From contig NC_051074.1 of the NCBI RefSeq assembly GCF_004664715.2, positions 14,121,178 through 14,185,177 of the forward strand: a DNA stretch of 64,000 nt. The letters are read 5' to 3'. Below are positions 12,301-24,522 of the stretch, one piece after another. A program made the position numbers and the translations under genes. The notes beneath the pieces are model-generated. The model was not told the origin of the DNA and made no database searches. It was given only the letters and a program-made list of their open reading frames with translations. This stretch comes from Peromyscus leucopus (Eukaryota > Chordata > Mammalia > Rodentia > Cricetidae). How positions within the stretch are numbered: position 1 is the stretch's first letter; each line of letters begins with the position of its first letter.

Positions 12301-15300
12301 GTGAGTTCGAGGCCAGCCTGGGCTACCAAATGAGCTCCAGGAAAGGCGCAAAGCTACACAGAGAAACCCTGTCTCGGAAAACCAAAAAAAAAAAAAAAAA
12401 AAGAGAACATGTTATATATATTATATATATATGTGTGTGTATGTATGTATACTATATGAACACATGCATTTTTCCTTTCCATAAATGATGGTTCTTACAG
12501 TATCTTATAACAAAACTATGCAGAGTTATGGGTCATATTGTAAGAATTACGTGAAAATGTCGAGGCTAGTTAATATTAAAAAACACCTCATTCATCCATA
12601 AGGAACAAATATGTTTCAGTTCTAACTATAGTCTCTAACTGGACCCAACTGAAATGTGATTCAATTTCAAAAAAGTTTATTAAAAGACTCTCAGACTCTT
12701 TGGGACCTCCCAAGTATGCAGATTCAATATTTTGCATATATTGTTAAATAAAATGAGACATCATTTTCATCTCTTTCCATTTAAAATGTGCTAGTAGAAA
12801 ATTTAAACTACATGTCACATAGATTTTGCGTCACTGGACAATACTGATGTGGATCTACAGAAAGATCCCGAGTAAAGGACACAGAAAAGAATATGCTGAC
12901 ATTCTTACTTTTAAGGCAGAGACAAACACCATATTAATGGAGTTTTCCACCAAGTTACATTACACAAAATATATTGTATTAAGTAGTTTTATTTCCCCAT
13001 TCTATTGATTCAGTTGTGATTATGATGAAAATACATTTAACAAAGGTAATTGTTTCAACTTTGAAAAGACTGAATAGTGTCTTCAGTTTTTTTTTTGAAA
13101 CAGATATTTTCAAGATGTTTTTACAAACTTTCTCTTACGTGGTTTTAAGGAATAAAAAATTTAAGATTAGGAAATAGATATTTAATTTTTAGGAAGGAAT
13201 CTACATTTAATGATCACAAAAATTGAATGATTTGAGTGAATTAATGTTTTAAATTATAAAAATAAGGTTTCTTGTGAGTTAGTTTTCTTATTCTTATGTG
13301 AGATGTCAAAATAACTTGTCTGATAATTTTCAAACTTTTACACTATATTGCTCTTGTACTATATCCTTTCCAAGACAAAACAACTATAATTTGATGCTAT
13401 TATTATTACTGTTATAATACTAATAGTAGCTACCTGTAACAAACTAGATGGGCTCTGGGTCTGGAGAGTATGTAGCTATAAGTACAAAGGAATGCTTTCT
13501 CTGCATAAACTATATTACTAATAATGTGGTGATCACAGGTATAGTGTCATAAAGCATTATGACACGATGACATTAAGACACATTGTTTTATTAATGAGAC
13601 TGTTAATTGTCTTCAGCACAATAATAGTCTCCCAAAGTGTATACCCATTAATCTCTGCAAATGGTGAATATGTTGCTTTACCTGGCACAAAGGAATTTGA
13701 GTAGTCATGAAATTAAAGCTGCCAATGATCTGATCTTAAAATTAGTGAGATTATTTTAAAGTATTTGGGTGGGTTGAAGGACAAAGGTCCTCAAATGGCG
13801 AAGATGGAGACAAGAGGAATTTGAAGCATGCTGGCTTTGAGAACGGAAGAAGAGGACTGCAAGCCAGGGAATAAACGAAGCATCTAGAACAGTGGTTCTC
13901 AAGCTGTGGGATGCAACCTGTTTGGGGGTCAAACAACCCTTTCACAGGGATGGCATATTAGCTATCCTGCACATCAGATATTTACACTGTGATTCATAAC
14001 AGTAGCAAAATTACAGTTATGAAGTAGCAACAAAAATAATTTTATGATTGGGGTCAGCACAACATGAGGAATGATATTGAAGGGTGGTGGCAGCATTAGG
14101 AAGGTTGAGAACCACTGCTCTAGAAGCTAGAAAGGACTAGGAAATCCACTGTCTTCTCTTCTAGTCATTCTAGAAACATGACTCTATCAGTACCTTAATT
14201 TCAGCCCAATAATATCCATGTAGAAATTCTAAAGTACATATGTTTATGGCAATAAATATGTGTTGTTTGAAGCACTAAATCCACTGCAAATTGTTTTGGC
14301 AGGAATATGAAACTTGCAAAATAAAAATTATTTCATAAGTGGGCATTTAATCATAAAGGAAAGAATGAGACTAAAACTTTAGTGAGGTAGACCCCAATCT
14401 ATCCTCAATACAGCAAATAAATTAAAAACCAGTCTGTGTCAGATGGGACATCAGGTCAACACCAAGATCATCTCTTTCAAACAAGATTGCGATCACAATG
14501 GGACAGTAGAATATTTTTAAAAATTCCTATCAGAAAAAGGAGCTTAGCTGTGCTCAGCATCTAATCAGACAAACAGCAAACAGGCCTACTTAAAATAGCA
14601 ACGACAAGTACTGCTAACCTAGTACTGGATGTGTTAGCTCAGTGCTATGTTCCAGACAAGAATGACAGGAACTTGGCAACAGAAGTTTTAGACTGTGACC
14701 CTTTAACATAGCGAAGAAATCAGCAGTAGTAAAGAGTAATATGACAGATATAAACAGATATTTGAACTCCTTTTCGTTATTGGATGTTTAAATTCATGTC
14801 AAATAAAAATCATCGATGGTCAAAGTGACTGTTTTCACTAAATTCACTTCAGGGACTCTTCAAGGTCAGCTGCTGAGGGAAAGGCTTTGAGGAAAATGTA
14901 TGATGCTGAAGCAAAAGATGGAGTAAGCCACATTTACTTTGTATTTCTGCCAATGAAACACCACATACAAACACAAAAAAAGATCAGACACTATTGAAGA
15001 GCTAGTTCATAGCATGGCTGACAGGAAATTTTAAAATAAATCCCACTTATCAACTTCCAAAGTCTATGTTCATAGCAATACCAACACTACAATTTTCTTG
15101 TATTACTAGAAGAAACATTTCCAGAAAATTTCAACATGAGGCAGTAACTCTATTGCTTCTGTTTAGACACTTGTGTTTTCAACTTGTTTCTGAAATATTC
15201 AGAAGGAAAATAACTGACTTCCTTTCTGAATGTCTTTGATAAGAGACAACTGAAGAATGACAACAAGATCCTGCACAGCAGCATTTTACATGCAAATTCT

Positions 15301-16496
15301 ATATGAATGAATATCAACATATTAGAAGGAAACACATTCCGAGGGCGAAGGCAGAAATCATGGTGGGATTAAAGAACTCATCCAATTCCCTTGTCCCTGC
15401 TTAGGCTGTAGAAGGGAGAGTCTACAGGCAGCTCTGGAGTGAGAAGACACACGAGAATGAATGTACTGCCCTCTTACAGGAAAGACGAAATCACCCATGT
15501 GTTCAGAGTCAGAACAGTCTGAGGTAAGTTTGTGACTAGAGCAACTGGTTCTGCCACAGGAAAGAAAAGGACCAAGAGCCCTTAACGGAAGTGCTGGGGT
15601 CCAGACCAGAAGTAGATAAGAAGTACTATAATGATAAGCCCCATAAGGGCTTCATATCTCAACAAAGAAACAGGGTAAACATAGGTCATTGCTTATTTCT
15701 TGTTATTTACTTGTATCTATTAAGTGACTTATTTATGATATTTAAATATATATTGCAACACAATTAGATGTAACTTGCATTCAAATAATATTAATGCATC
15801 ATTTTTTGTTTGTTCATATATTACTAACTAGCATATATTCAATGTACAAAATGAGCAAAGTATATGATAAGCATGCATGAAAATGGTACAATGTATTATA
15901 GTCTTTACATAAAAAGCATAATTATAAAATAAGTACCAAATAACTTCCTCTCACTTATCTACCTCAGGGAAGCTTGGAGGAACAAATACAGTAGGAATAA
16001 ATGAAATAATCTTGAAGAAGCAGGGGACTTAATCTGAAAACTATGTTAAAATATCATTCAAGTCTTATAAAGAAAAATGTTAGAGATCAGAATGCTTGTT
16101 GACATAGTTTGGGGCATTATAACACTCCTATAATTATAATTATGGGAATGCCATAATTCTATAGTCTGATAGCATTCTGAGTATTATCTGTCCTCCATCC
16201 TTACCCACCCCAACCCATGACCTAATTATGAAGTCACATTAAAAGAAAATAAATTTTTAGAGTTCCCCTATTTATTTTACAATAAATTAGATTCTGGGCA
16301 ATATGATTGTCTTTGGCATTAAATGATCATAGCTGCTATTTTTCCACATACAAATGAGGCAGAAAGTAAAAGTATATTATGCAAAACTGGAGACAGAATC
16401 TTTCCATTTTTGAAACAGGTTTAGCATTTTTTCAAACAATTAGGAAAAGTAAACATAAGTCAAAACAAAAATCCTGGTTTGTTTGCTTTTATAGCA

Positions 16497-16546
<50 letters not shown>

Positions 16547-19500
16547 TTATATGCCTGCTTGTTTTCTAGCAAGAGAGAGAGAGAGAAAGCATGGATTTGG
16601 GTGTTTGGGAAAGTGGGAGGATCCGGGAGGGGCTGGAGAAGGGGAAGACATAATCACAATACATTGTATGAAAAAAAATCCATTTTCAACCATAAAGTAA
16701 AAAAAAAGTTTGTACAAGTACATTCTGATCAGATGACGAGGGAGAACTAAAACTCTATCAAGTATAAAATTCAGAGGGGGTAGCAGTTTAACCAAAGGAG
16801 GCAAGAAAGTTTGCTTGAAATTCGAATCCCTCTTCTCAGGGCAAAGGACACACTAGGGAAGTAAGGGACGCCTACCTTGTTCAGTGGGCTCCCTCACGTA
16901 AGGCCGCAGGTGGGACATTTTGATGGGCCTCTTCAGTCTGGTCCCCGTGTTGTCCCTCAGGACAGCACATCCACTCTCGGTGATGTAGTCTATGACACAA
17001 GGGCCGACCCATTCCGACTGGAAACGGCCATCTTTCCACCAGTTCTTCCTCTGTCGTAGAACCTCGTGACCCACTTTTAAATGAAATGGATTTAACTGCT
17101 TTGGTTTCTTTTTAACAGTCTTGGTTTTGTTTAGTTCATCCAAATTGTTGTTCTCCATCTGTCAATGCAAAACCAGAATTATGACCGGGCTTAATTTAAA
17201 TGCATATACTGATCAGACAGTAGCAGTGGGCATCGACTGAGTTGTTACCGAAATGAAGGATGGACTCCTAACTAGTTCTTTAAAAATATCTTAAAGTTGG
17301 TATCTCTCTTTACATAAACGGTAAAACACACAGGCTGAGTGCTTCTGAGAACTTGCACTAGCACAAGTACAGAGTACAAAGTTCTACAACTGCTAACAAG
17401 GGTACAGATTAGACACCAGGTCCACCCAGTCTTCCCTAAGTCATACCCTACTGTCCATTTCTCAGACTTTCATCACCTTAGCAGACAATTCAGGGGCTGG
17501 GGAACAGGCTCAGTGGTCAATGCCTGATACACACTCACGAGGCCATGACTTCAGATTCCCAGCACCCACTGGACACAGTACCACACATCTGTAACCCCAG
17601 CAATGGAGGGGAAGGGGTGAGCCTGGCACACCCGGGTGCACTCTGGGCAGCCTGTGTAGATGAGTTCATGAGCTCCAGTTTCAGGCAGGGGCCTTGGCTC
17701 AAAAACTCAGGCTCAGAGTGAGGAAGACAGTGGATGTCTATTACCAGCCTTGACACACGTTCACATGTGTGCACATGCACTGCACAAATACATACATAAT
17801 CGACATAAAGCACATACACACGAAAACAATAAACAAGCATATTACTTAACCAAAATAAGCAGGACTTGGTAGATAAAAACTTTTCATTTTTAAAATTTTT
17901 TTTTTTTTGCTTAAGGGTATATCATGCCCACATACGTGAACGTGCCCACATGCTGAGATTTTAAACATAACTCCTCTTCTGTAGGGCTTCACAGAGCTTT
18001 TCCGGTACAGACTTACCTGGCCACCTGCCGGTGTCTTGTCCTCCAATACCACATCAGCCTCTCTAACTGCAGCTACGATTCTGGCAAACACGCTTGTATT
18101 TTCCCCAGCCACTTCGGGAGGCCACTCCAGCAGACAGGGATTCCGGTTGAACATCTGGAAATACGGTGTGTTTTTAGTAGGCTCTGAGTGAGTCACATTG
18201 AAGGCAAAGGAAAGCGCAGGCAGATGCTCGTCCCAGGTGTTTGGGTGGTCGGCACAGTGTTTGGAGAGAAAGCCTTTGATTGTGCTAGGTGTACTTTCAG
18301 ATGGATTAACACTTCCAGAAGCATGAGAAATGACAATCTGTTTTGTACCAAACAATCTATATAGTTCTGTATTGATCTGGAAAATACGAAAAACAAAATT
18401 GACTGTTTGAAGTTCTTATTTTTCCTCTGGCTTAAAAAAGGTTTCAAGAAACCCAAGTCTTGTCTTTCATTGAACACAGGCATTCAGATAAAATATATAA
18501 GCACTTTGGGTAAAATTCTACTGAGTCGTTACTAGGTGCTGATCAACACATGAAATGTCATTTTTGTCATTACATGTCAAGATGACTTTATGATGTATTA
18601 TTAACTCCATTTTAAAGACACAAGCTTAAGATTTGGGAGTCTAAGTACATAATATACACACACAACAAGGAAACTGAAGGACAGAACTCAAAAATAACCT
18701 TGTGGTCAAGTAATTTTTGAATTCAGTAGACTATTTTTTTCAAAGGACCACTAGGTCACATGACACAGTTTTCTCCTTTGTAAATTGAGAAAAACCCTAC
18801 CCACAGCTGCCTAGAGGCATATACAAAGTAATGCTTGTAAGAAATCAAACAGCTCTCAGCAAGGAGTAAGTACGGAATTTATAGAATTTAATGGCAACTA
18901 CTATTGCTGTTATAATAATAATTTTTATGGCCTGAACTTCAAAGAATTCAGGATGAGTTTAGGACACTTGTAATAGTAAGTCTCTCAAATGTTAAACAAC
19001 TATTTTCTTTCCATGTTGATGCTTTCATATTTTCTGTTATTTTAATTTAGTTAACCTGATTAATTTCTCTTTAAAAGAATATTTTCTACAAATAACTGTC
19101 AGAATAATTAGAAAGATAAAGATTATCAGAGGAAAGCTAATACATATCTCACATTTCCCAAGATCCCTAGAAGGCAGACGTGGTCATGTGAGGACTGTGT
19201 CAGAAAAAGACGTGAGTTATAATTTTTGCACAAACTCAGCCAGCACTAGCTTTTTTCCCCCCCCACCATTCTGCCCTGCTAACTGCAATATAAATATTAT
19301 GACATGGGCTCCACACCACCACACAAAGACTGACAGCTGCTTTCCCAAAGACGGGAAGAAGCTGGGAGCCTGAGCTCCCACACGTTCACGGCTTTCCTTC
19401 CAACCTTACGTAGTTTACACTTCTTTCACTTGAGTACAAAAGACGTTTCTATTTCCAGTTTGGTTTTAGGGAGAGGAATTCTCTGTTGCTTGCACCTGAG

Positions 19501-22500
19501 CTTGACTCCTCACCCATTCTTATGTGGAAGACTATATGATACTTAAGTCATGTGACCACTCTATAAGGAATAGCTTGTTAAAATTTAAATTTTGTATTCA
19601 TAAATTTAATTAGCTGCTGAAATGAAAGAATGAATAAGGGATCTACTTCAACATGTTGTTTTCCATTTTGCTCTTACTGAACTTTATGTATCATGTGTGA
19701 CTACTGAATTCCTTATTTATTATCAATCTGTAGTGTTAATAAAGCCTTTTAGTTTGTATACCTATTATAGTTACCTATATAAATATATAATATGTACATA
19801 TAAAATTATTCTTTATATTTTTAACATGATATAAATATTGTCAATCATTTCATGCTAGTTAATATCATTTTATTATATTTTTATTTTTGGTTGTTCTTAA
19901 GCTAGAAGTAAAAAATATTATTTGGTTCAATCATCTCACTTTAGTTTGAAGGTATCAAAAGATAGGCTTACAATTACTTAGTAGTAAAGTAGTAATAAAA
20001 ATCTTGATTTCCTAATCTCTAGTTCAACAAATCTAGTACTATATATTATATACCTCCCTATCTATAGCAATTTATTTGAGTGTATTAAATATCCTATAAG
20101 AACTGTGTGCCAGACACCAAGAGTGATTGCTGCTCCCAGATGTGAGCACTCTGTCCTACCTGTTCAATGAATTCATCTCTTTGGTCCATTATTATTTTCT
20201 GAGGAGGTCCATATAAGAAAAATATGTTGATAATAGCTTTAGAAATTTCTGATGCCGAGACATCACATAAAGGCAAGATCATAACCCATTTTGTGAACAA
20301 ATCAGTCACGATTATGGCATAGACATGACTCCTGTGGCTGGTATGGAAAGGTCCCATCAGATCCGCAGTAACTACACTCCACGGGTTTCCCACCGTGAGA
20401 AGGTGCTGCTGAGGCGCCACCACAACTGCATTTTTTGCTACTTGGCAATGCTGACAAGCATATACCTACAGAGAGGCACACAACAAGAAAAATGCATACA
20501 CATGTTAAAATAGTCACCGTAACACCTCAGTCTTATGAAGCCGAATCTCTCTATTTTAAAGGGAGTTTACTGGCCTGGCAACAGCCCATTCAATGAAGCC
20601 TTTTATTTAGAACAAGCAAATATCGGTCACCACAGCTGTGTAGCTAGGAAGTCCAAACAGCTGCACCACAGGGACCGCTCACACTCTGATTAAATGATAA
20701 TCTCAATAGGGCCTCATTCAAATGGAATATGATTCTGGTTCACATTCAAATATATATTAAATCAACAGATCTTAGAATAGTTTTTTTTAATTATTTTATT
20801 TTTAATTGATGCATTTATGTAATCCTTTGACTCAGGATGCTGAAGCCCGACAGGGCAACATGGTAAATTCAAATCCAGCAGGATCACATCATAGGAACTC
20901 AATTGCCAAAAAAAAAAAAAAAAAAGAAAAAAAAATAGATAAAAAGAAAAAAAAAATGAAAAGGAAGAAGATAACAAAGAATCTCCTAATAGGTTACCAT
21001 GAAATATTCCATTTTCTATCATTTTAAGCCAGCATGTGGCTATGCAATAATTTATATATACAAATGACATTTCTTCCTATAGTCTTTATTCTAAAGTTCA
21101 TTCATTCACCCATTTCACTAATATTGGCTGAGCTATAATTTTAATCAAATCATATCTAAAGATGCCAGAAACCTCCCTATGTCCTAGGGGAAATCAAGGT
21201 CTCATGAAGCTGTTATTTAAGTCAGTGGTTCTCAAACTGTGGGTCGTGGCACCCTGGGGTCGCATATCAGATATTTACATTATGATTCACAACAGAAGCA
21301 AAAATACAGGTATGAAGTAGCAATGAAATAATTTTATGGTTTGGGGTCACCACAACATGAGGAACTGCAATGATACCTTTTCTCAAATTATAACCACTTG
21401 ATATTTCACTGAATGCATGGAACACTTACAAATTGGATTTAGGTTCCTGCCATTTAGATTTGAGATTTTTCTATCTCCAGGATAGGTACCAAAGCTGAGA
21501 ATCCACATGGAGATTGAATTATGAATGCACTTATTTTGATTATATAAAAAGTCATTCATGGTGGCATTAAAGATATAATAGTTATCTAAAGAATTTCAAC
21601 CTCAATTGAATTTGCCTGCAAAATAGAGCTCAAAGTTCCAATTCTCAATAATTTCCTATCAAAATATTGTATTTTCTTGGTCTAATTCATACTTTACTGA
21701 TTTAAAATACTTATAAAGAAAAATAAACTTACTTTTAATTTAAATGTTTTATTTAAAAAATAACACATACAGTACTTATCCCATAGGTGATTTGTACAGT
21801 ACATTGTACAGCAATACTGACCTTTGTATTTATTAGAAAGACAATAAAAACGTTTCTAAACACACAATCCATACCCACTGTTTGACGTCATTGGTCACGG
21901 AAGTCCAGTAGTAACTGGACTCCACTAGAGTGAGAGTTCTGGATATGCCATGATGGACACCAGTGCCATTTTCGTGGCACTCTCTTAGGACTTTCTTTTT
22001 TTCCTCTTCTGAAACAACTACCAAACGATTTTGTTTTCTGTCTTTTCCAACATAAAACAGCTTTTTTTCTGAAATGAATGACATAAAAAAAATCTGTAAT
22101 TTTCAAAGCTCCATAGTGTTTAGACCATTATAGCCTTAAATTAAAACCATGAAAATTTTTAATTTTATTTTTACAGAAATCTTTCTTTGAAACAGAATAT
22201 TTACTTGCAATGCTAGTGCCATGTATTCTGAAGACCCAGAAGGGCCCCCATCTGCTATAATTCTGTAGGTATCAATGTAAATGGAGTAAGCTTGCTCACT
22301 AAAGCATGTGGTAACTCTGAGAATATGAAATGACCCTTCTTTGGGAGTACTCAAGTTAGAGAAGTACTTGTAGAAGCTATTAAAAATGGCTTGGGTTATA
22401 AAATGAATTCTGTATAGATGGAGAGCTTCTTGGTACAAAGTTTCCTGAACAACTCATTATAATTGTTTTTTTGTAAGCAGCCCCGTTTCTTTCCTTGTTC

Positions 22501-24522
22501 TGAGTTGAGTAGAGCTGGGGGGGGGGCGTAGTGGGGGACAGAGGGGGATGGTGTAGTGGGGGACAGAGGGGGATGGTGTGGGGGGGACAGAGGGGGATGG
22601 TGGGGGGGGACAGAGGGGGATGGTGTAGTGGGGGGGGACAGAGGGGGATGGGGTAGTGGGGGGGGACAGAGGGGGATGGTGTAGTGGGGGGGACAGAGGG
22701 GGATGGTGTAGTGGGGGACAGAAGGGGATGGTGTGGGGGGGACAGAGGGGGATGGTGTGGGGGGGACAGAGGGGGATGGTGTGGGGGGGACAGAGGGGAT
22801 GGTGTGGGGGGGACAGAGGGGGATGGTGTGGGGGGGACAGAGGGGGATGGTGTGGGGGGGACAGAGGGGGATGGTGTGGGGGGGGACAGAGGGGGATGGT
22901 GTGGGGGGGACAGAGGGGGATGGTGTAGTGGGGGGGACAGAGGGGGATGGTGTAGTGGGGGACAGAGGGGGATGGTGTAGTGGGGGGACAGAGGGGGATG
23001 GTGTAGTGGGGGACAGAGGGGAATGGTGTAGTGGGGGACAGAGGGAGATGGTGTAGTGGGGGACAGAGGGGAATGGTGTAGTGGGGGACAGAGGGGGATG
23101 GTGTGGTGGGGGGACACAATGCTCAGTTCTTTCTTTTGAGGACACTAAGTGGAGGAACAAGCAGGGAACAGGGAGAGTCATTATCTCTCTCCAGTTCATA
23201 TGGGTTGCTACACAGACCCCAGAATACATCATTAAGATACTAAGGTGATTAATAAGCACTGCTTAAATTAGAAGGTAGGCAACGGGAATGCTGAATCCCT
23301 ATCTTACTCACTAGAATATCCCAGGGCCTAGAATGTGATTACATTTTTAATCCCATAAACATTTCTAACATAAATGATTAAATGAATGAATGCACCTCCA
23401 CTTTACTGTAAGAGGTCTCCCTAGTGTTAAGAATAGGAGTTCCTGACAAGGATCTGGATAGGGATACACGAACAGACATTTACTTATGACTTTATATTCT
23501 GACCTGATTGGGAGAAAGCCTAACGCGGTATCTGCAGGGGAAACTGCCATTCATAGCAACACAGTTCATGTATTTAGTTACCTGTTGACTGTGCCTGCTG
23601 ATTATCTCATGCTCAGTTTGCTTCCTCCATTGCAGGAGGGAAAGCTCTCATAACTCCCCCCTGCTTCTCAGATATTTAACGTACTGATGGAGTGTCAAGG
23701 CAAGGAAACAAATGTAATCCTGAGAACAACTAATGGTACGGTGTGGGGGGGAGGGGCAGGTATGTGGGTAAACTCAGCTTTGAACACAGTTAGATCTTCC
23801 ATTCTTTTATTTTAGTAAGCAAACTAGTTAACTCTGTTAACATTTCCATACTAAGCATCAAATAACTTCTTCAACACTGTGGCATCAATGTCTGAAAGTG
23901 AACCATTAGGTGGCGAAAGCAAGAGAAATTAATTTGTGTAATTTTCATAGTTATTTCTTTTGATCTACAACTTAATAAGTCATTTCCTTTTCATTTTTAT
24001 AATTATTTTTTATTTTAAATTATGTGTATGTGTGTGTCACTATGTGTGTGTATGTGCACTTGAATGCTGAAACACACCAAGACTAAAGGCCCAGGTTCCC
24101 TTGGAGCTGGAGTTAGAGGTGGCTGTGGGCTGCCCAACACAGGCACTGCAAACTGCACTTGATCACTACGTGCTTTGAGCGGCTGAGCTCTCTCTCCAGC
24201 CCCATAATAGTTCTTTTTCACGTGTACCAGCCTTCAGTTAGCTTTATTTATGTTACTTTTGAGGATGATCTTACATTTAGTTAGTAACTGCTTAGCAATA
24301 AGCAAATACTAGAGAATTTCCCAGGATTCCACACACATATATGGGAGATAATCTATAATTTAAGATTGAGACACCAATTTCACCTTTGAAGACAAATTTC
24401 TTCGCTGCTCGTCTTATGCCGCTTCTCTCACTCGACAGTGTGGTTGGATGATATTCACCTGTTCGTTTGTAATATGCAATCTGCTTAAGATGGAGGTCAC
24501 CATTTTTCCCACTACGGACCAT
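9044..24522 (-). CDS. GIN1: GIN1, domesticated integrase gene (six coding exons, complete CDS)
   Basis: Spliced minus-strand gene. Exons at 24522-24384, 22068-21875, 20465-20160, 18376-18017, 17158-16876 and 9318-9044 join in frame with GT/AG junctions to 519 codons (518 residues plus TAG), close to the roughly 520 residues known for mammalian GIN1. Visible domains: an H2C2 zinc-binding region (H78, H86, C115, C118), an RNase H-like integrase core with candidate acidic residues D146, D205 and E240, and a C-terminal GPY/F-like stretch near 383-389 (WVGP). GIN1 is established as a host gene derived from a Gypsy-LTR/GINGER-type integrase; its cellular role is not well defined. No LTRs, gag or RT adjoin it, and its introns separate the domains, so it is not a recent retroelement copy. 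It is divergent to PPIP5K2 and likely shares its promoter. Assignment is by recognition of the protein, not by a search. Confidence 0.95.
9448..9600 (+). mobile_element. B1 SINE with internal deletion
   Basis: ACACACATCTTTAATCCTGG ... GCTACACAGAGAAACCCTGC and an A-rich tail with AACCAAACC. The middle of the B1 body is missing after GGGCAGATCTCTCAG. Confidence 0.85.
11785..11926. repeat. Three-unit minisatellite (47-48 bp)
   Basis: Units start at 11785, 11833 and 11880; each ends with a form of CAGACACCACAGCACCTAGG. Confidence 0.85.
12237..12401 (+). mobile_element. Full-length young B1 SINE (cricetid-type)
   Basis: GCCGGGCGTTGGTGGCGCAC through GTCTCGGAAAACC and an 18-A tail. It is flanked by perfect 13-base target duplications AGAGAACATGTTA (12224-12236, 12402-12414). 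The body has very little decay. Confidence 0.97.
13891..14117 (+). mobile_element. URR1-type hAT non-autonomous element
   Basis: Terminal inverted repeats CAGTGGTTCTCAAGC and GGTTGAGAACCACTG; internal CAGATATTTACACTGTGATT and AGTTATGAAGTAGCAAC. The 8-base flanks ATCTAGAA and CTCTAGAA (13883-13890, 14118-14125) match at seven of eight positions, as expected for a hAT target duplication. Confidence 0.9.
16498..16547. repeat. (ACT)n trinucleotide repeat
   Basis: About 16 perfect ACT units ending CTATTAT. Runs of Leu or Tyr in the overlapping open frames are an artefact of it. Confidence 0.97.
16876..17158 (-). CDS. GIN1: GIN1 coding exon 5 (residues 334-427), GPY/F-like C-terminal module
   Basis: Acceptor GCATTGACAG, donor GAACAAG|GTAGGC. 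It encodes a Lys-rich linker followed by a WVGPCVI stretch and a KMSHLRPY ending, which match the GPY/F module that follows the core in Gypsy-type integrases. It ends in phase 1, completed by AC of the last exon. Confidence 0.94.
17495..17830 (+). mobile_element. B2/B3-type SINE in GIN1 intron
   Basis: A tRNA-like head (GGGGCTGGGGAACAGGCTCA) followed by a body with TTCCCAGCACCCACTGG and TGTAACCCCAGC and a CA-rich tail ending near AAATACATACATAA. Lies between GIN1 exons 4 and 5. Confidence 0.7.
18017..18376 (-). CDS. GIN1: GIN1 coding exon 4 (residues 214-333), end of integrase core
   Basis: Acceptor TATTTTCCAG, donor CAG|GTAAGT; 120 whole codons. E240, in NPSES, lies 35 residues after D205, close to the D-x(34-35)-E spacing of retroelement integrases. 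The segment after residue about 300 (acidic [12 protein letters not shown]) is less conserved-looking. Confidence 0.94.
18377..20159 (-). other. GIN1 intron 3, nothing recognised
   Basis: AT-rich throughout, with short C- and T-runs. No SINE, LTR or exon that I can name. Confidence 0.6.
20160..20465 (-). CDS. GIN1: GIN1 coding exon 3 (residues 112-213), CxxC and integrase core
   Basis: Acceptor CTCTCTGTAG, donor CAG|GTAGGA; 102 whole codons. It begins VYACQHCQ, giving the zinc-binding pair C115/C118. It then holds the first part of the DDE core, with D146 in ADLMGPF and D205 in MDQRDEF. Confidence 0.94.
20800..20960 (+). mobile_element. Decayed B1-like SINE with A-rich tail
   Basis: TAATCCTTTGACTCAGGATGCTGA-like start, AGGGCAACATGGTAAATTC middle and a long AAAAAAGAAAAA tail at 20909-20957. 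Confidence 0.5.
21224..21370 (+). mobile_element. Truncated URR1-type hAT element
   Basis: Begins CAGTGGTTCTCAAACTGTGG and runs through CAGATATTTACATTATGATT and CACCACAACATGAGGAACTG. The 3' terminal repeat is missing. Confidence 0.8.
21875..22068 (-). CDS. GIN1: GIN1 coding exon 2 (residues 47-111), zinc-binding histidines
   Basis: Acceptor TTCATTTCAG precedes AAAAAAAGCTG; the last codon is TGG (W111) before donor GTATGG. It carries H78 and H86 of the integrase H2C2 zinc-binding module, and a YYW-x-S-V motif typical of Gypsy-type integrases. The 194-base length keeps the frame. Confidence 0.93.
22510..23115. repeat. G-rich minisatellite of ~23 units in GIN1 intron
   Basis: Units of about 23-28 bp with the core GGGGGACAGAGGGGGATGGTGT. 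Two classes are visible: GTGTAGTGGGG units on both flanks and shorter GTGTGGGGG units in the centre (about 22733-22920). The plus strand is almost pure purine plus T with many runs of four or more G. It lies between GIN1 coding exons 1 and 2. Confidence 0.97.
24005..24205 (-). mobile_element. B2/B3-type SINE
   Basis: The plus strand shows the inverted head GCTGAGCTCTCTCTCCAGCC and a TG-rich inverted tail at 24022-24060. Confidence 0.75.
24384..24522 (-). CDS. GIN1: GIN1 coding exon 1 (residues 1-46)
   Basis: The ATG is at 24522-24520 and opens [10 protein letters not shown]. The exon ends with one base of codon 47 (TTC AAA G), followed by the donor GTGAAA. A weak acceptor-like CTAG lies 7 bases upstream of the ATG (minus strand, 24531-24530), so the exon probably begins at 24529 with a very short UTR portion; that boundary is uncertain. 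Confidence 0.92.

Larger units (their letters stand above)
9319..16875 (-). other. GIN1 intron between coding exons 5 and 6
   Basis: It holds two B1 copies, a three-unit minisatellite, a URR1 hAT fossil and an ACT trinucleotide run (listed separately). The remaining AT-rich stretches (9780-11780, 12415-13880, 14126-16490) show no feature I can name. Confidence 0.85.

Noticed and set aside
16379..16804. Frames with poly-Leu or poly-Tyr
   Set aside because: Generated by the (ACT)n repeat in a GIN1 intron.
22656..23056. Plus-strand Gly-rich frames ([12 protein letters not shown] repeats)
   Set aside because: The same minisatellite read on the other strand; no start context, domain or flanking coding sequence.
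22380..23259. Three overlapping minus-strand open frames of 220-287 codons, rich in Pro-Ser-Leu-His
   Set aside because: They are open in all three frames only because the minisatellite lacks stop codons on that strand. They lie in a GIN1 intron, and no domain is seen.
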